This document shows positions 48,644 to 60,770 of a stretch of DNA of 64,000 bases, piece after piece. The notes beneath the pieces were generated by a model, which worked only from the letters and a program-made list of their open reading frames with translations, searched no databases and was not told the origin of the DNA. Made by a program: the position numbers and the translations under genes. The DNA is from Apium graveolens. Its lineage: Eukaryota > Streptophyta > Magnoliopsida > Apiales > Apiaceae. The stretch lies in the NCBI RefSeq assembly GCF_009905375.1, contig NC_133647.1, positions 169,120,275-169,184,274 of the forward strand. The letters run 5' to 3'. Every line of letters starts with the position of its first letter. The stretch's first letter is position 1.

Positions 48644-48966
48644 CTCCCTCCATCCCATTTTAATAGTCCAATTTGCAAATTTCACACATATCAAGAAATA
48701 GAACTTGCAATGTTTTCTTTCTCGTTTTCATACAATAATTCAATTTAGTTTTACCACATTACATTAATTAAGTAAATGTTCACATTTATATCTATACACA
48801 CAAAAGACATAAAATAATGTGCACTTTCAATTTCTACAAGGAAATTAATGAAAACGGTCTTTTACTCAATATTGAAACTACAAAATTTGCATGAGTTAAA
48901 GAACATGACAAATATTTTCGGAAATTTATATTTTACAAATGGACTATTAAAATGTGATGGAGGGAG
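48644..48966. mobile_element. Stowaway MITE, 323 bp
   Basis: The ends are CTCCCTCCATCCCATTTTAA and, read backwards, CTCCCTCCATCACATTTTAA. TA occurs at both sides (48642-48643 and 48967-48968). The inverted repeats continue inward (TAGTCCA...), and the interior is AT-rich. Confidence 0.9.
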
Positions 48967-48968
48967 TA

Positions 48969-49753
48969 GCACATATAGGACCTTTAAATATAAGATGTAA
49001 TTCCTTTTTTCAATTTTTTTATAATTTTAGTTTTTTTGTATTTTTGTTATGATTATGTTGTTGAACTTTAATAAGTTCTAATCGGAAGTTTATAACTTAT
49101 ATATATTTCTTTACTTAAATCTTATCTTCTATGTGCATTGTGCACCATCTACTAATAGGTTGAATGTTTAGTGCTTTAGTTAAGTAATATGGAATTTGAA
49201 CGTTGACCATTTTGGCATACATATAAATCATCATGTATATATATATATAAACCTATATATATATAATAATAATACCGTCTACAGAATCGCGTATTACTAG
49301 TCTATTAAAAACAACCTTGCATCTGTTGTACTCCCTTTCTCACACAGGGCTAATTAAATAGCTCTTTTTGAGAAAAGCATCAGGACTCGGGAAAAACTCC
49401 TCTTGCACATCTCCTGGTACAGTTTAATATCCCTTTAAACTTCTGAATGAGGATAGTATAAAATTATAGATCAGATGATCTGGTTTAGACTTTAGATCAA
49501 CAATATCTACCCTGCAAAACAATGTCAGTGCCTTGTCGGCCTGACCATATATACACTGCTGAGCAACAAACCAGGTTTAACATAAATGCGCTGCTTTCCC
49601 TGAGATAAAATCTCCTCAATACAGCTGCAGACCTTCATCAACGTTGTCTAATAGAAAAACACATACCAAAATATTGTATTCGATGCTGTCGGGGTTTAAA
49701 CCTTTCTATAGCATTCATTGAACAATCTTCCCTGCCTCACCCATCATGCCAAT

Positions 49754-49789
<36 letters not shown>

Positions 49790-52430
49790 ATGCCACTAAT
49801 GAAAGAAACCATTAACCGTGCTGCAAAATTTCATACTTTGCTAATAATCAGCAATATGTCGTTTCTTATAGAAACGGTTACTTCACACCAATTTTGGGGA
49901 CCAGTTGCTTTTAATTAAATTTGAGTTATTCACAGATTTTGAAAGTGGGAAGATAAGGATGGGAGGGGGGCACTTAGGGGAGTCCGGGTATATAGAATAC
50001 GTATCGTCATGGGATCGACATGACTTCACCTATGTTTTAAAGTTTATATAACCTTTTGGCTTTACAGAATTATAATTAACAAGTAGTTTGTTAAACAGCG
50101 GACAGAGTTGGTGGTTTGTTTTACTCTGAACATTTTTTAAACTTGTTTCATAAATAAGAATAATAAGAATAATAAAGAAATCTTTCAGGGTCTTGTAAAA
50201 ATGTCTCTTCTTAAAATCATTATGCAAATATCTTATTCTTGTAATCGAGCAAACTCTGTAATGTGATGAGAGGAATGTGTAGAACTTCTATGCTTTAGAT
50301 GGTGTAATTTCTTTGGTAGAAAAAGTGTCAAGTTTAGATAGAATGTATGGATAGTTGATAAAATCTCTTTGACCATTTTCTAGTTTTCTACTTCTATTGC
50401 TCGGATAAATAGTAGAACTATGATGTGTTGTTCCATTTTTGAAATCTCTTGCTAATCAATTGAAGTGCTGAACTTCGTAAGCACGTATGAACTATATGTG
50501 GATGGATTCGATCTGGTTTGTTCTCCTGAAAACTTACATATTTTTTTGTCGCTTGTTTCAGGTGTCATTGATGATTTTGCTTTGGAAATCCAGATAACTT
50601 TAGTAATTGTAGTATATACATGAAGTTTTTTTTTAAGGTGCTAGCTTTTGCTAATGGAGATTAAAGAAACAACTTTTGAACTCCACTTGGTGTAATGATT
50701 TTGTAGACAGATATGTCCCCGACTTAGCAAGTGCTTATGTGTAGCAGATGTTTTATTGTCATAACTTTACTCCTGATCATATGTTCTTTGGATATTTACA
50801 AGTCTTTTTTCTTTTTCTTTTTTTGATTCCTGGATGTTTCTTTTAGTTTCAAGGTAAATAATATAATCAAAAGGGGGTGAGAGGAAAAAAAAAACTTTTA
50901 TTGAATGTTAGGATCTTAGGTATAATAACTTGCCCCGTCTTTTGATGACCAAAATATTTCCAAAACGAATGTGTTGACTAAAATAAGTTGTAAACTGACA
51001 TAACAAGGGTTCGTGCTTATTCAGTCCCTGCTAGGATAGATATGATTTTGTGAAAATCTTATATTTCATTATTATCTGCCATCAGCAAACTATCCCTTAG
51101 CTCGTACTCTGCTTGCAATCTTGCATACCATTTGCTCAAGTGACTTGTAAAAATTGGCTCAATTATGTTAGTGTATATCACATATCTGGTTATTATATTT
51201 ATTATCCCTTCCAACCTCACCTTACTTCCACATACTGTGAATGAGGTTAACATAGATCACCTATCTGGTTTAAGAACAATATTATTTGGTTTGTTTGACA
51301 GATGATATTTTGGAAAGCTGTTGTTAACATGTCCCATGTATCGAACAAATGTAAAAAAATATTTTCAGGGACTTCTATTGACGTCCCTTCTTGGAATCAT
51401 TTATAAGATTCATTTAATTGCTGCTTTTATTCTAGAGATCTGGGCAACTCTGTTAAGTGTGGCACCGTGAGGAGAAAATATAGAACCTAATTGTAATTAG
51501 CACATATATAGTATGTACATTCTCTTTGGCCATATTCTTTATTCAACTTCTGTTTGCTGCTTAAATAGTTAACTGTTATTTTAATTCTCAAAATTCTCTT
51601 GGTAATCAATTACAGTGCTTAACAGTTTCTAGATGAAATATCCTTTTATTGCCAACTTTGTAAGTTATATTCTTACAAGCATGTCTGATTCTCTTACATT
51701 TTGTATGCACTATTAGACAATAATTTTGTACTATATCTCTTTATCTGAATATTACTGAAGCAACTATTTAGACAATTTCAAATCTAACAAGTTGCAAGAC
51801 GTGCAGCTTGAAACCATAAGCCACCCTGCCTAGTTTATATGCTTATGAATTATGCACCAAAAACTTGTATAAATCTCTAGCGGGGATGAGGAGTCGTGGA
51901 AATTTTGGCTTACAGATCATGTAAATGTTATTGTCTGTATATGTACGAGTCTTCTGTAAACTGAACGACAGTATGTGTATCAAGGATGGTATGAGCAATA
52001 AGGAGCAGATGTTGAATAAAGTTTGTTTGCCTACTATACTATATATGTTACATACTCTTAGTCTTAGACCCTTAGTTGGGGCCTGAAGGGTTTGGGAATT
52101 GAGATACTTTCATTTGCTGCTGCTTTTGTTGAAGGAACCGGGACAGACTTTTGAGCTTTCTTTTGGTGAGCTTTCTTTTGGTTGGAAGAATTGACTGCCT
52201 ACTGGTAAATTTTTATAAATACATTTTTTACTAATTTAAACGATAAATCAAATACATCCATCTCAGGATGAGTGCTGCGTTCTTATCCTATTCGCTCCAT
52301 TTCCAGGAGATTTTAAAACATTTCAGAATGCATTTGATGAATAGTAAACTTGATGGGAATTACATGCATAGATGACTTTTTTGAATATTTCAAATTACAA
52401 TGATAAATAGTAAATTTGATGGTAATTACA
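48969..52430. other. Intergenic region with relics of a duplicated ankyrin-locus flank
   Basis: No intact gene. Segments at 50340-50620, 51400-51710 and 51790-51960 resemble the sequences before and after the broken ankyrin gene at 42-43.6 kb, but the ankyrin exons themselves are missing here. A GT microsatellite lies at about 49764-49788. Minus-strand sequence at about 49500-49690 has exon-like composition, but I could not assign it. Confidence 0.45.
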
Positions 52431-52435
52431 TGCAG

Positions 52436-52530
52436 GAACCGATATAGGGGTCGGACCGCCTGAGCGGTTTGTCACGGCCTCAGAGTTCGTCCCCTTCTAA
52501 GTACAACCGTGCCGGGCGTGACAGGTTGCC
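52436..52530 (+). other. Short GC-rich segment with hairpin potential
   Basis: In AT-rich surroundings, ACCGC-CTGA-GCGGT (52455-52468) forms a perfect 5-bp stem. GTCACG (52471-52476) pairs with CGTGAC (52517-52522) as a second stem. It is preceded by a diverged direct repeat, AATAGTAAACTTGATGGG then AATAGTAAATTTGATGG. It could be an RNA-gene relic or a piece of a repeat. I do not recognise it. Confidence 0.35.
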
Positions 52531-54610
52531 ACCCTAAACTGCAGAACTTTTGTATGATTAGAATAAAAATATTTATGTAACTTATGCCATGTAATTTATT
52601 AGTAAAAGTTTGTAATATTTGGTTTTCGATCCTCGAGGTATGTGAATAATTTGATTATATTAATTCATTTTATTAGTTTAAAGAATTTTTTTAGTAAAAT
52701 ATGTAAGAAATTTCTGTACATCTGTTAAAAAGTTTAACCTGCAATCTGCAAATCCTAGCTCGTTCTCTGATTACAGGGACCAATTTGTATTCTTTTTTTA
52801 GTCAGGAAATTTGCTTTTATTCTGATTGGCTAAAATATACATTAAAAACAAAAAAGTAAAAACAAGCAAAAGTTCATAACTCTACTTTAAAAACAGAGGA
52901 AAGAGAGCTGCAAGCCTGCAAACAAAGCTTGTTAAAAAAAAGGCTACAAAAACTATAAACAAGAACAAAAATCATCTTCAACACAAGAAAACAATCTTTG
53001 AGAATTAGGCTTCAGCTTTACAATCTTTCTTGCTTTTCAACAGAAGAAAACAAAGAAATTTGAGAAATCTGAAGTTGTGATCATGTCTAGTATGGAGGAT
53101 ATGAAGAGGGATATCTATGAAAGAGATGAAATGATGAGTTCTATGGTGAATAGCTGTGAGGGGGGTTGATTCTGGTTTTGTGGATGATGAGGGTGAATAT
53201 TATGGACGAAATGAGTTGTCATTATGGCTAGAGTTTTTATCTCGAGATGAAATATGCAGATTTGAGTTCAAAGTTTTTGGCTGAAAGAGAAAATCCTTGA
53301 CAGGTTTGCATGTTTGATGAACTTATAAAACTCTTTCTTTCTTTTTTTTTTGAAGTTGTAGTGATCAAATAAAATATGAATACTTCTAATTATTGTGTTG
53401 GTTTCTTTTGTGTCTTATATTTGTGTTACATTGTTGCCTGTGTATGTTCCATTGATGAAAAATGCATGGGGGATTCATGTTGAACACTTGAAACTCAGAT
53501 TACTTGAAATAATTAGACCGGTTTTCCAAAAGCTGTTAATGTTTCTTGCGTGCTGACAATAAAGGAAGCTAGTAAAGATTTCTGAATGGAGTTTCGAGTG
53601 AGGAAGAATCAAACCCAAAGACTCGAAATTGATAGAGTATAAACTTTTACCACTAGGCTATCCCAATACCTTTTGAATTGAGTTGGTTGCTTCTGTTTCA
53701 GATTAGAATGTCCGTCACTGCTATGTTCTTGGATACATATCTCACTGTCTTTGTGCTCCATCCATTTATTTGTTATTTGAGTTGTTTCATATCATATTCT
53801 CTCTGTCACTCTGTTTATACAAATGGAGTTTTATATCCCTGATGTTGTGTGAATGTTGTAAATTTTAGTAACCACACTTGTGTGTATAGTAACAGCTTTT
53901 ACAGGATTTTACTTCTTCCTTGCAAGATATTTGATCTTTCCTCTGCAGTTATTTTGGAATTGATGGAATGAATTCTTCTCATACAATATATAATGTGCTG
54001 CTTATCTGTAATCGTCCCACAATTTTAAATATCATTTTCTGTACTCAGACATAAACCAATCTTTTGCATAATCCCCCACTCTTAGAAATCGGATTTCAGT
54101 TTGTTTAAAATTTTAGCTACATAAGGTGCTTAGGTAATGTACGCTAATATATCTATTAGCTATTAAACTGAGAATACTGTGTTTATTGCAGCAAGCAAGC
54201 AAGCAATCCACATGAACCTCAAATCAGTCGTCCAGAGTTTGAGACACCATGGATCACAGAGTTCTTGGTGGAAGCATATCGGCTTCAGCAGCGTGCATCA
54301 GAAACTGGACAGAAGTTAATAGCACTACAAACGGAGAGGAGAAAGAGTTGAATTGGAAATGAACTAGACATTCATCCCAAATGAACCATGGGCAGCACAA
54401 AGAACATCTCCTTGCATCAAACTTTTAGGCAGAAGATAATAAAAACATTTAATTCGTTTAAGTCATTCTAGAGATCCTTGATGATTCCAATATATGAACT
54501 TAAGTTTCTGAATCCAAGGAGTCTGTTAAAAATAAAATACACCTGATAACAAATGATTGACTTATTATAATCCAGGAAACAAGTTATCACAATTCATCTG
54601 GCACATGAGA
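52531..54610. other. Intergenic region with an exon-like segment
   Basis: After an acceptor-like TTGCAG at about 54193 a frame reads PHEPQISRPEFETPWITEFL, then VEAYRLQQRASETGQKLIAL, and stops at 54351. It looks like the last exon of a gene on the plus strand, convergent with the acyl-CoA-binding protein gene. I do not know the family. A 29-codon ATG frame at about 53083 (MSSMEDMKRDIYERDE) may belong with it. Confidence 0.4.
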
Positions 54611-56409
54611 TTAAGCAGCAGCTTCCAACAATTGCTTCACCTTGGTGATGTAATCACCCATTGCCTCCTCCTTGGTCTTTGCTGTCATACATAACATAAA
54701 ATCAGAATTAGCAGTATTAAACTCATGTAATACAGAACGCAGGTAGTAGTATTCAGAAACTAGGCGAGTGCTCAGGCCATGCTCATATAAACAATCTACC
54801 TCAGGTCTAATACATCCGTTGAGGATGACTTTACTTTTATATATCCGCTTATCGTCATATTTTGGGCTATTCATTTGAGTTATTACAATTGGCTGGTTTA
54901 ACTGATTGTTTAAAATTGTAAATTATATCAGAAGTTATGAGAACAGCTAGATCAGCTAATTGTCTTAATACCTTCAACAGCTTTCCATGCATCCCACTTT
55001 GCCCTGTCCCTCATGTTGAACATACCTGGACGGCCTGAATATTGGACACAAATATAAACACTAAGACTTGAGGCTTGAGGTAGAGTCCCCACAAATATAA
55101 AACCCAAAATATGTACATTTGTGATCAAGTCTACTTACTTGTGTTCACAGGTCCAACTGTGCTTTGCTTGAACAAACCATACAATATAAGCTTGTCTTCA
55201 TTTGTGGTGCTCTCTGGAAGAGTTTTAGCTTTCTCAGCATACTGTTCAAATTCTTCCTGTAGGTACAAAGATGAAAGACCATGATAAGATATCAAGTAAT
55301 TGCATATTTCTCAAACCAATCAAGTAAAAAGGGAAGCCTCATTCTGAAACCGGTTATGTCAAAGAGGGAACAATAAACGGAAAACATTAGCCAACCGCGA
55401 AAGACACATTAACTGCAACAATCAATAACAGCATAAACTATGCATATAAGAATACCAAAGCATAACACAGCTATCTTCAGCCACAACTGAGTAAGAGCAT
55501 TATACACACATTTTATATTTTTATTTTGTCATAAGCAATACACACACATTAGGATACTTGCTTCTTCTTTCTTTTTTCTTGAGCAATCAAGTTCCGATAT
55601 TTCTACTGTTACTCTCGCATTTAGTTCAGGTGTTATTGTTTTTAAGAGACATAGTTGCTACAGGTTTTTCAATCTACACGTTGTCTATTAAATATTAATA
55701 TTGGCATTACTCGAGTAACTTCTCGTGATCATTCTATATATTAACTGTAAGATCCTTATTCCTTAAGGTTGTGTTTTTCAGTGTCGTTGTCAAGTTTTCT
55801 TATTCTTGAAAACTCACATATCTATCCTGCAGCAGATTTGTAAACAGGCTAATCCCTAAATACTTGACAGCAGAGGTTGAACTTGATCACACTTTCCGAC
55901 ACAAAAACATCAAATAAACAAATATATAAACAGTATAAAACCTCTATTAATCAACAACATAAACCACACAGTAGATCATACATGTCAAGTGAGAGTATTA
56001 AAGTTACTCTATCAAATGAACAAACACATTAACAGATCCATATATATACACACAAATAAAATAACAAATTTGCTAAAAGCAAAAAGAAAATATGGGTATT
56101 TTATTAAAAATCAATCTGTAAAAAATCAACTTTTTGAAGAAATCAAGAACTTTCAAGAAGCATCCCACAAGTTACACAGATCTTGATGAATAGAAATTAA
56201 AAGCAGATTATTTATATACATACAACATGAATAAACAATATGAAATCAATAGAATCCATAGTAATAAACACACAAGAATTAGCCCAAAAAGACATCAAAA
56301 ATTAATAAGAAATAAGATGGGTCATGGGTTTGTAGATACATACACAAACAAGCTTCTATATAAAATAAATAAAAAGGTGAAAGCATAGAAATAATACCTG
56401 CAAAGCCAT
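54611..56409 (-). CDS. ACBP: Small cytosolic acyl-CoA-binding protein, four exons
   Basis: Exons on the minus strand are 56409-56398 (12 bp, ATG GCT TTG CAG), 55256-55139, 55034-54972 and 54681-54611. They join in phase with GT-AG borders into 87 aa. The sequence covers one whole ACBP domain: EEFEQYAEKAKTLPESTTNE, LILYGLFKQSTVGPVNTSRP, GMFNMRDRAKWDAWKAVEAK and YITKVKQLLEAAA. The conserved Tyr-Gly-Lys-Gln stretch and KWDAW form the acyl-CoA pocket in the family. The protein binds and carries long-chain acyl-CoA esters in the cytosol. It has no signal peptide, membrane anchor or kelch/ankyrin extension, so it is of the small class (Arabidopsis ACBP6 type). The gene looks intact. Confidence 0.95.
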
Positions 56410-56639
56410 TTTGTGAGGAGCTTAGATTTGAGATTTGATCTGGGAGTTTAGTAAACTAGAGAGCAGAGATACCAAAGTAATAATCTCACGAATATGCTCA
56501 CCCTTTATATTCGATAATAATAATAATAAAATTGTTGGACACACTCTTTGTATATCTTGCTGGCAAAGCTGGACCCATTGCCTTGATTTTAGTGATAAGG
56601 CAGTGTTTGGTTGTTGAGCGGTAATCAGACTCGTAATTT

Positions 56640-56927
56640 AGATTTAGATGGACCCTCGCCAAGTACGGTGGTTTACGATCGAGCCGAACCGAATCTTGAC
56701 CGAATAGAGTTATGTTTTATTTTTTTTTCTAACAAAACGATCCGAGCTGAGCTTTTTTATCGAACAAAAATTGTGTACGAGCTCGAGCTCGTTAGCTAAC
56801 AAGCCGAATATGAGCTTGTTCGCGAACATAAACAAGTCGAGCCGAGTCAGAAAAAAATCAGGTTCATCGCTATTTGACTGTGAAAATAATTTATCAAATA
56901 TTTTTTTTTGAAACTTTGGTTATATCA

Positions 56928-56958
<31 letters not shown>

Positions 56959-57213
56959 CTTTATATCCATATGGTTGGATCGATGAAATAAAATTAAAAA
57001 AAAAAATCGAAACACCAATTCATGACTAAAAATATTCAGGATATATTATAATTTTTTGAAGTTTTAAAGAGCGAGCTCGAGCCGAACAACCCAAAATCCG
57101 GGTCGAGCTCGTTTTGCTTAACGAACACATTTGTTTGTTCAAATTCGAACTCAGTTCATTAACGAGCCGAGCTCGAGTTTGTTCGCGAACAGCTCGGTTC
57201 GTGAACAGCCCTA
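56640..57213 (-). mobile_element. hAT-like foldback element, first copy
   Basis: The right end, read on the minus strand, is TAGGGCTGTTCACGAACCG followed by GCTGTTCGCGAAC and many GAGCTCG words. Similar words in the opposite direction fill the left part (about 56770-56850), with an AT microsatellite (about 56931-56958) in the middle. The end sequence matches that of the element at 57952. The left end is not resolved, and I found no clear 8-bp duplication. Confidence 0.65.
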
Positions 57214-57951
57214 GATCCAAGCTTTTGGATTGATAAAAGCCGATTCCAACCAATGTCTCGAAAAATCATGATTTAACCGGTTAATTAAGATACTCGATTT
57301 TTGCAATCAATTAGTTTTTATAATTTTTCTAAACCGGTATCATAATTGATTGGGTTCGATTCTCGATTTATATGATATTAGAGTTGACCCAATAATTCCT
57401 TCAATTTTTTTAATTTTTGTGTCGGGTCTACATTTAATTGTAAAGTCCTATATTTTTAAAAATAATTATCTGATACAGTTAAAATGCAGAAAAATCCCGT
57501 GAACCAAGTGGCATTTGAACTTAGAAAATCCATTTTTAGGCTAATCCAATTCTAAATATTAAAATATTTAAATCTTAGAGAATTTTAAAATATTAAAATA
57601 TTCGGGAACGGGACTTGAATGTTAAAATATTCTCTTTATGTTTGACAACTTAAAATATTAAAATCCTGGAGAATTTTATTGTCTTTCTTATGGATTAAAA
57701 AATTATTTTTCGTGGATTCGATGTTTGTCTTATCGATTCAAGGTATTTAAAAATATCTCGTTGAAGAATTCCCGCTTACTTTTTATTGAGTTCTTTTTTG
57801 TGTTACCTTAATTACTAATAACTAATTTTGACGTAATTGGATCTAATTTGAAAAATAATTATAAATCAAGGCCTTAATTTGATTAATCGGCCTAATTTTT
57901 ACATAATCGAGTCGACGATGGGAAAAATTTCTAATTTGGATCATTTCTAAT
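57214..57951. other. AT-rich intergenic DNA
   Basis: Repeated AAATATTAAAATATT words occur at about 57545-57665. No gene or clear element end was seen. Confidence 0.5.
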
Positions 57952-58279
57952 TAGGGATGTTCACGAACCAAGCTGTTCGCGAACAAGCTCGAGTTCGGCT
58001 CGTTAAGAGCTCATTCGGTCTGGCTCATTAACGAACTTGAGCTCGAGCTCGAACAGAAAAATGTGTTCGTTAAGCAAAATGTGCTCGAGCCGAGTTTTGA
58101 ATTATTTGGCTCGAGCTCGGCTCAAACTCGGCTCGAGCTCCCCCATTAAAGCTCAAAAAAATTATAATATATCCAGAATATTTTTAGTCATGCGTTGGTG
58201 TTTCAATTTTTTTTTTAAAAAAATAATCGATCCAACCGTATGGATGTCAAGATATATATATTTTAATAATATAACCAAA
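57952..58279 (+). mobile_element. hAT-like foldback element, second copy, cut by a retrotransposon
   Basis: It starts TAGGGATGTTCACGAACC and runs parallel to the reverse of the first copy (GCTGTTCGCGAACAAGCTCG, then the ATCCAGAATATTTTTAGTCA block) up to ATAACCAAA at 58279. There the SIRE-like LTR begins. In the first copy the matching sequence continues (AACCAAAGTTTC), so the rest of this copy should lie beyond the retrotransposon, outside the window. Confidence 0.7.
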
Positions 58280-58834
58280 TGTTAGGCCCCTAATCAACTG
58301 TAGAGGGGTGAATACAGTTAATACAATATATTCGACAAAGTTTCAACAAAATCAACAGTTTTTATATTATCTGATAAAAAACTTATCACACACGTACTCT
58401 CTCGAAAGGATGAACAAATATCCTTGAGAGCTGATAAGTTATGCGAAAGATATAACAATGTCGAAATGCTTATAGCATGAACCTAAATGTGCTTTATATA
58501 GAGCACAACTATCAATGTATAAGGAATCATATTCTATTAACATCAAGCAAACCTATACTATTGCTTCTGAGATAAAGTCCTTCACCGATTTGAGTTCCTG
58601 TTTCCTTTTCCTCCTCAAAGGTCAACTGATGTGACAAATACTGATTTCATCATCCGTTGACATCATCATCCGTCGATATCATTATCCGTCGATTATCAAC
58701 ATACGTCGATATCAACATACGTCGATATCATCATCATTCGTCGACGCTTGTAGTCATCATCCGTTGATGCTTATAGTCATCATCTGTCGATGCTTCTGAT
58801 AGTTTTTGTTTGATATCATCAATTGCTCATAACA
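58280..58834 (-). repeat. 3' LTR of the SIRE-like element (555 bp)
   Basis: The terminal inverted repeat is TGTTA/TAACA. Inside, at about 58640-58800, a short unit of the type CATCATCCGTCGATATCA is repeated several times with drift. Confidence 0.75.
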
Positions 58835-59483
58835 ATCTCCCCCAACATGTTCATTATGGAATTATGGACAAGTTCCAATTGATGATGTTAAAACTATCTA
58901 AATGCGGGAATGAGGTATGCATATTCAATCTTGTTTCAGTGAATATCAGACTTTAACTCTTCATCCTGAACTGCTTCTTTAACTTGAGCAATATCAGAGG
59001 TTAATTCCACTTCCTCAGCTCAGAATGCTTCCAGAAATCTTCCTTCTTTGACCAGCTTGAATGATTTATGCTTCAAGTAAATTTTCTTCAGTATCGTGAG
59101 CTTGAACTACTGTATAGATTAAATTTATCAGAGTTTAAGATTTAGATTCCTTAGATTCTGACTTCAGCTTTGTCTTTAGACTTTGAAATCCTTGACTTTT
59201 CTTCTATCTTCTCCTTTCCTTTAAGCTTCATGTCAGCAGTTCTAATAGCTTGTGATCTGAGAGATATTTCATCTTCTGCCTAAATGATTTCCCTTATAAC
59301 TATACGCCTGGTTGGTCTGTTAGAAGGATCATCTTCATAAAGTACTTAAAAAACAACAGCATTATCAGCTTTTGTTATCTTCATAGAATTTTTAAAGTCT
59401 TCCTCTGTTTGCCTTAGCTGTTCCAGATCAACTCCAGTATTTTCTTTTACAAATATTCTTCTACTCACCTCAGAATCAAATAA

Positions 59484-60770
59484 TTAAATATTTGGATCCT
59501 TGCAGAACAGAGTTATCTTTCTTCCTTTAACTTTCAAATTTTGAAGATATTGGCTTGCTTCAGCACCAGCTTCTTTCTCCAAAATACCTTGGTCTTCATC
59601 AGCAACAGTTGTGACTTGTGTAGATTGTTGCATTTTAGTAGTCACGGTCAAATCTTCAACTCTTCTTTCATTCCTCTTGCGACCTCTTCCTTGTCTGGAC
59701 TGAAATCTAGTGATTGCTTTTGATGAACCACTAACTCCAACTAGCTCTTCACCTATTTGACTTTTGCTCTCCTTCTGTTCCCCCTTATTACCTCCATCAG
59801 GATTTTCGTCATCAGTACCTGTCAATGTCAGCTGCTTGCATTTAGATTTATCAATTTTCTCCCCTTTTTTGGCATCATCACCAAGCAGTAGAGAAAGAAT
59901 CAGCTCCATTGAATTCTATACTTCTGTAAGTTGATCAGACATTTGAGCTTGATGAGCTTCCAATATAGCTTGACTGGCTTCAATTGAAATTTGTCTGGTA
60001 ACTATTGGTGAAATTTGTTTATGAATTTCCTGATGAGTACGCAACTTTGAAGCAATCAATGATTCTTTAATCTGATTGATTTGAGTAGTAGTTGCTTCAT
60101 GAGCTGTGTGTTAGGATCTGACAACTAAAATTGATGTTTTCAGATGATTCAGCACGTCAGGACTTGTAATCTTCTATCCTGTTGTTTCCAGATGTTCAAC
60201 TGCATGTGTTCTAAAAATAGGATATGTAGTATCTTTCCAATAAGCATTCCAGAGATTATCAGAATAATCCTGTTTCTTCTTAGCATCTAACTCTTTTAGT
60301 TTATGTTGTCTTACATGCATAGGCATATCTTCAGGAAAGAAAAGGTCATCCTCAAGATCTAACATAGCATTAGATACATGAGTTTCTTTACCATCGTTAG
60401 ATTCTTCAATAGCAGCTGGATCTTGCACTAATTGCTGAACTTTATCACCAACTTCAGCATTCAGGATAGAATGAGTAATTGATCCAGTGGCTTCAGAAGC
60501 TTCCACACCTTCAGCAGTTATCTCCACATCTTCAAATATTGTAGATAAATGAATTGGAGTTTCAAGATTAAATTCCAGAAGCTCAGGTCCTGTAGAATGC
60601 TGTGATGATTCTGAAATGGATGAATCTTTATGAATGGACTGTTGTGCTACTACATCTTCAGAAACAACGGGGATCTTTTTAGGTGATGGAAAAGTAGAAT
60701 GAATGGACTGCTTTTCAACAAAAACAGGGATTATCTCATGTGGTGGAATAGTAGAATGTATGGACTGCAA
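59484..60770 (-). pseudogene. Extra (non-pol) ORF of the SIRE-like element, broken
   Basis: Two open blocks, 60770-60174 and 59909-59484, are linked by sequence that reads on in a related frame (for example QISIEASQAILEAHQAQMSD) but contains stops near 60174 and 59912. The product is acidic to polar with repeated QSIHST words at the start and an Arg-rich part near the end (RFQSRQGRGRKRNERR). A last piece, LEALELQENIISLAGTISRI, stops at about 62151 and is cut off by the gypsy LTR. I see no known enzyme domain. It sits where SIRE-type elements carry an env-like or unknown ORF. Function unknown. Confidence 0.5.

Noticed and set aside
58640..58800. Repeated CATCATCCGTCGAT units as a possible CRISPR-like array
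   Set aside because: Units are short, drift in sequence and lack spacers. They sit in a plant LTR, so this is a simple tandem repeat.
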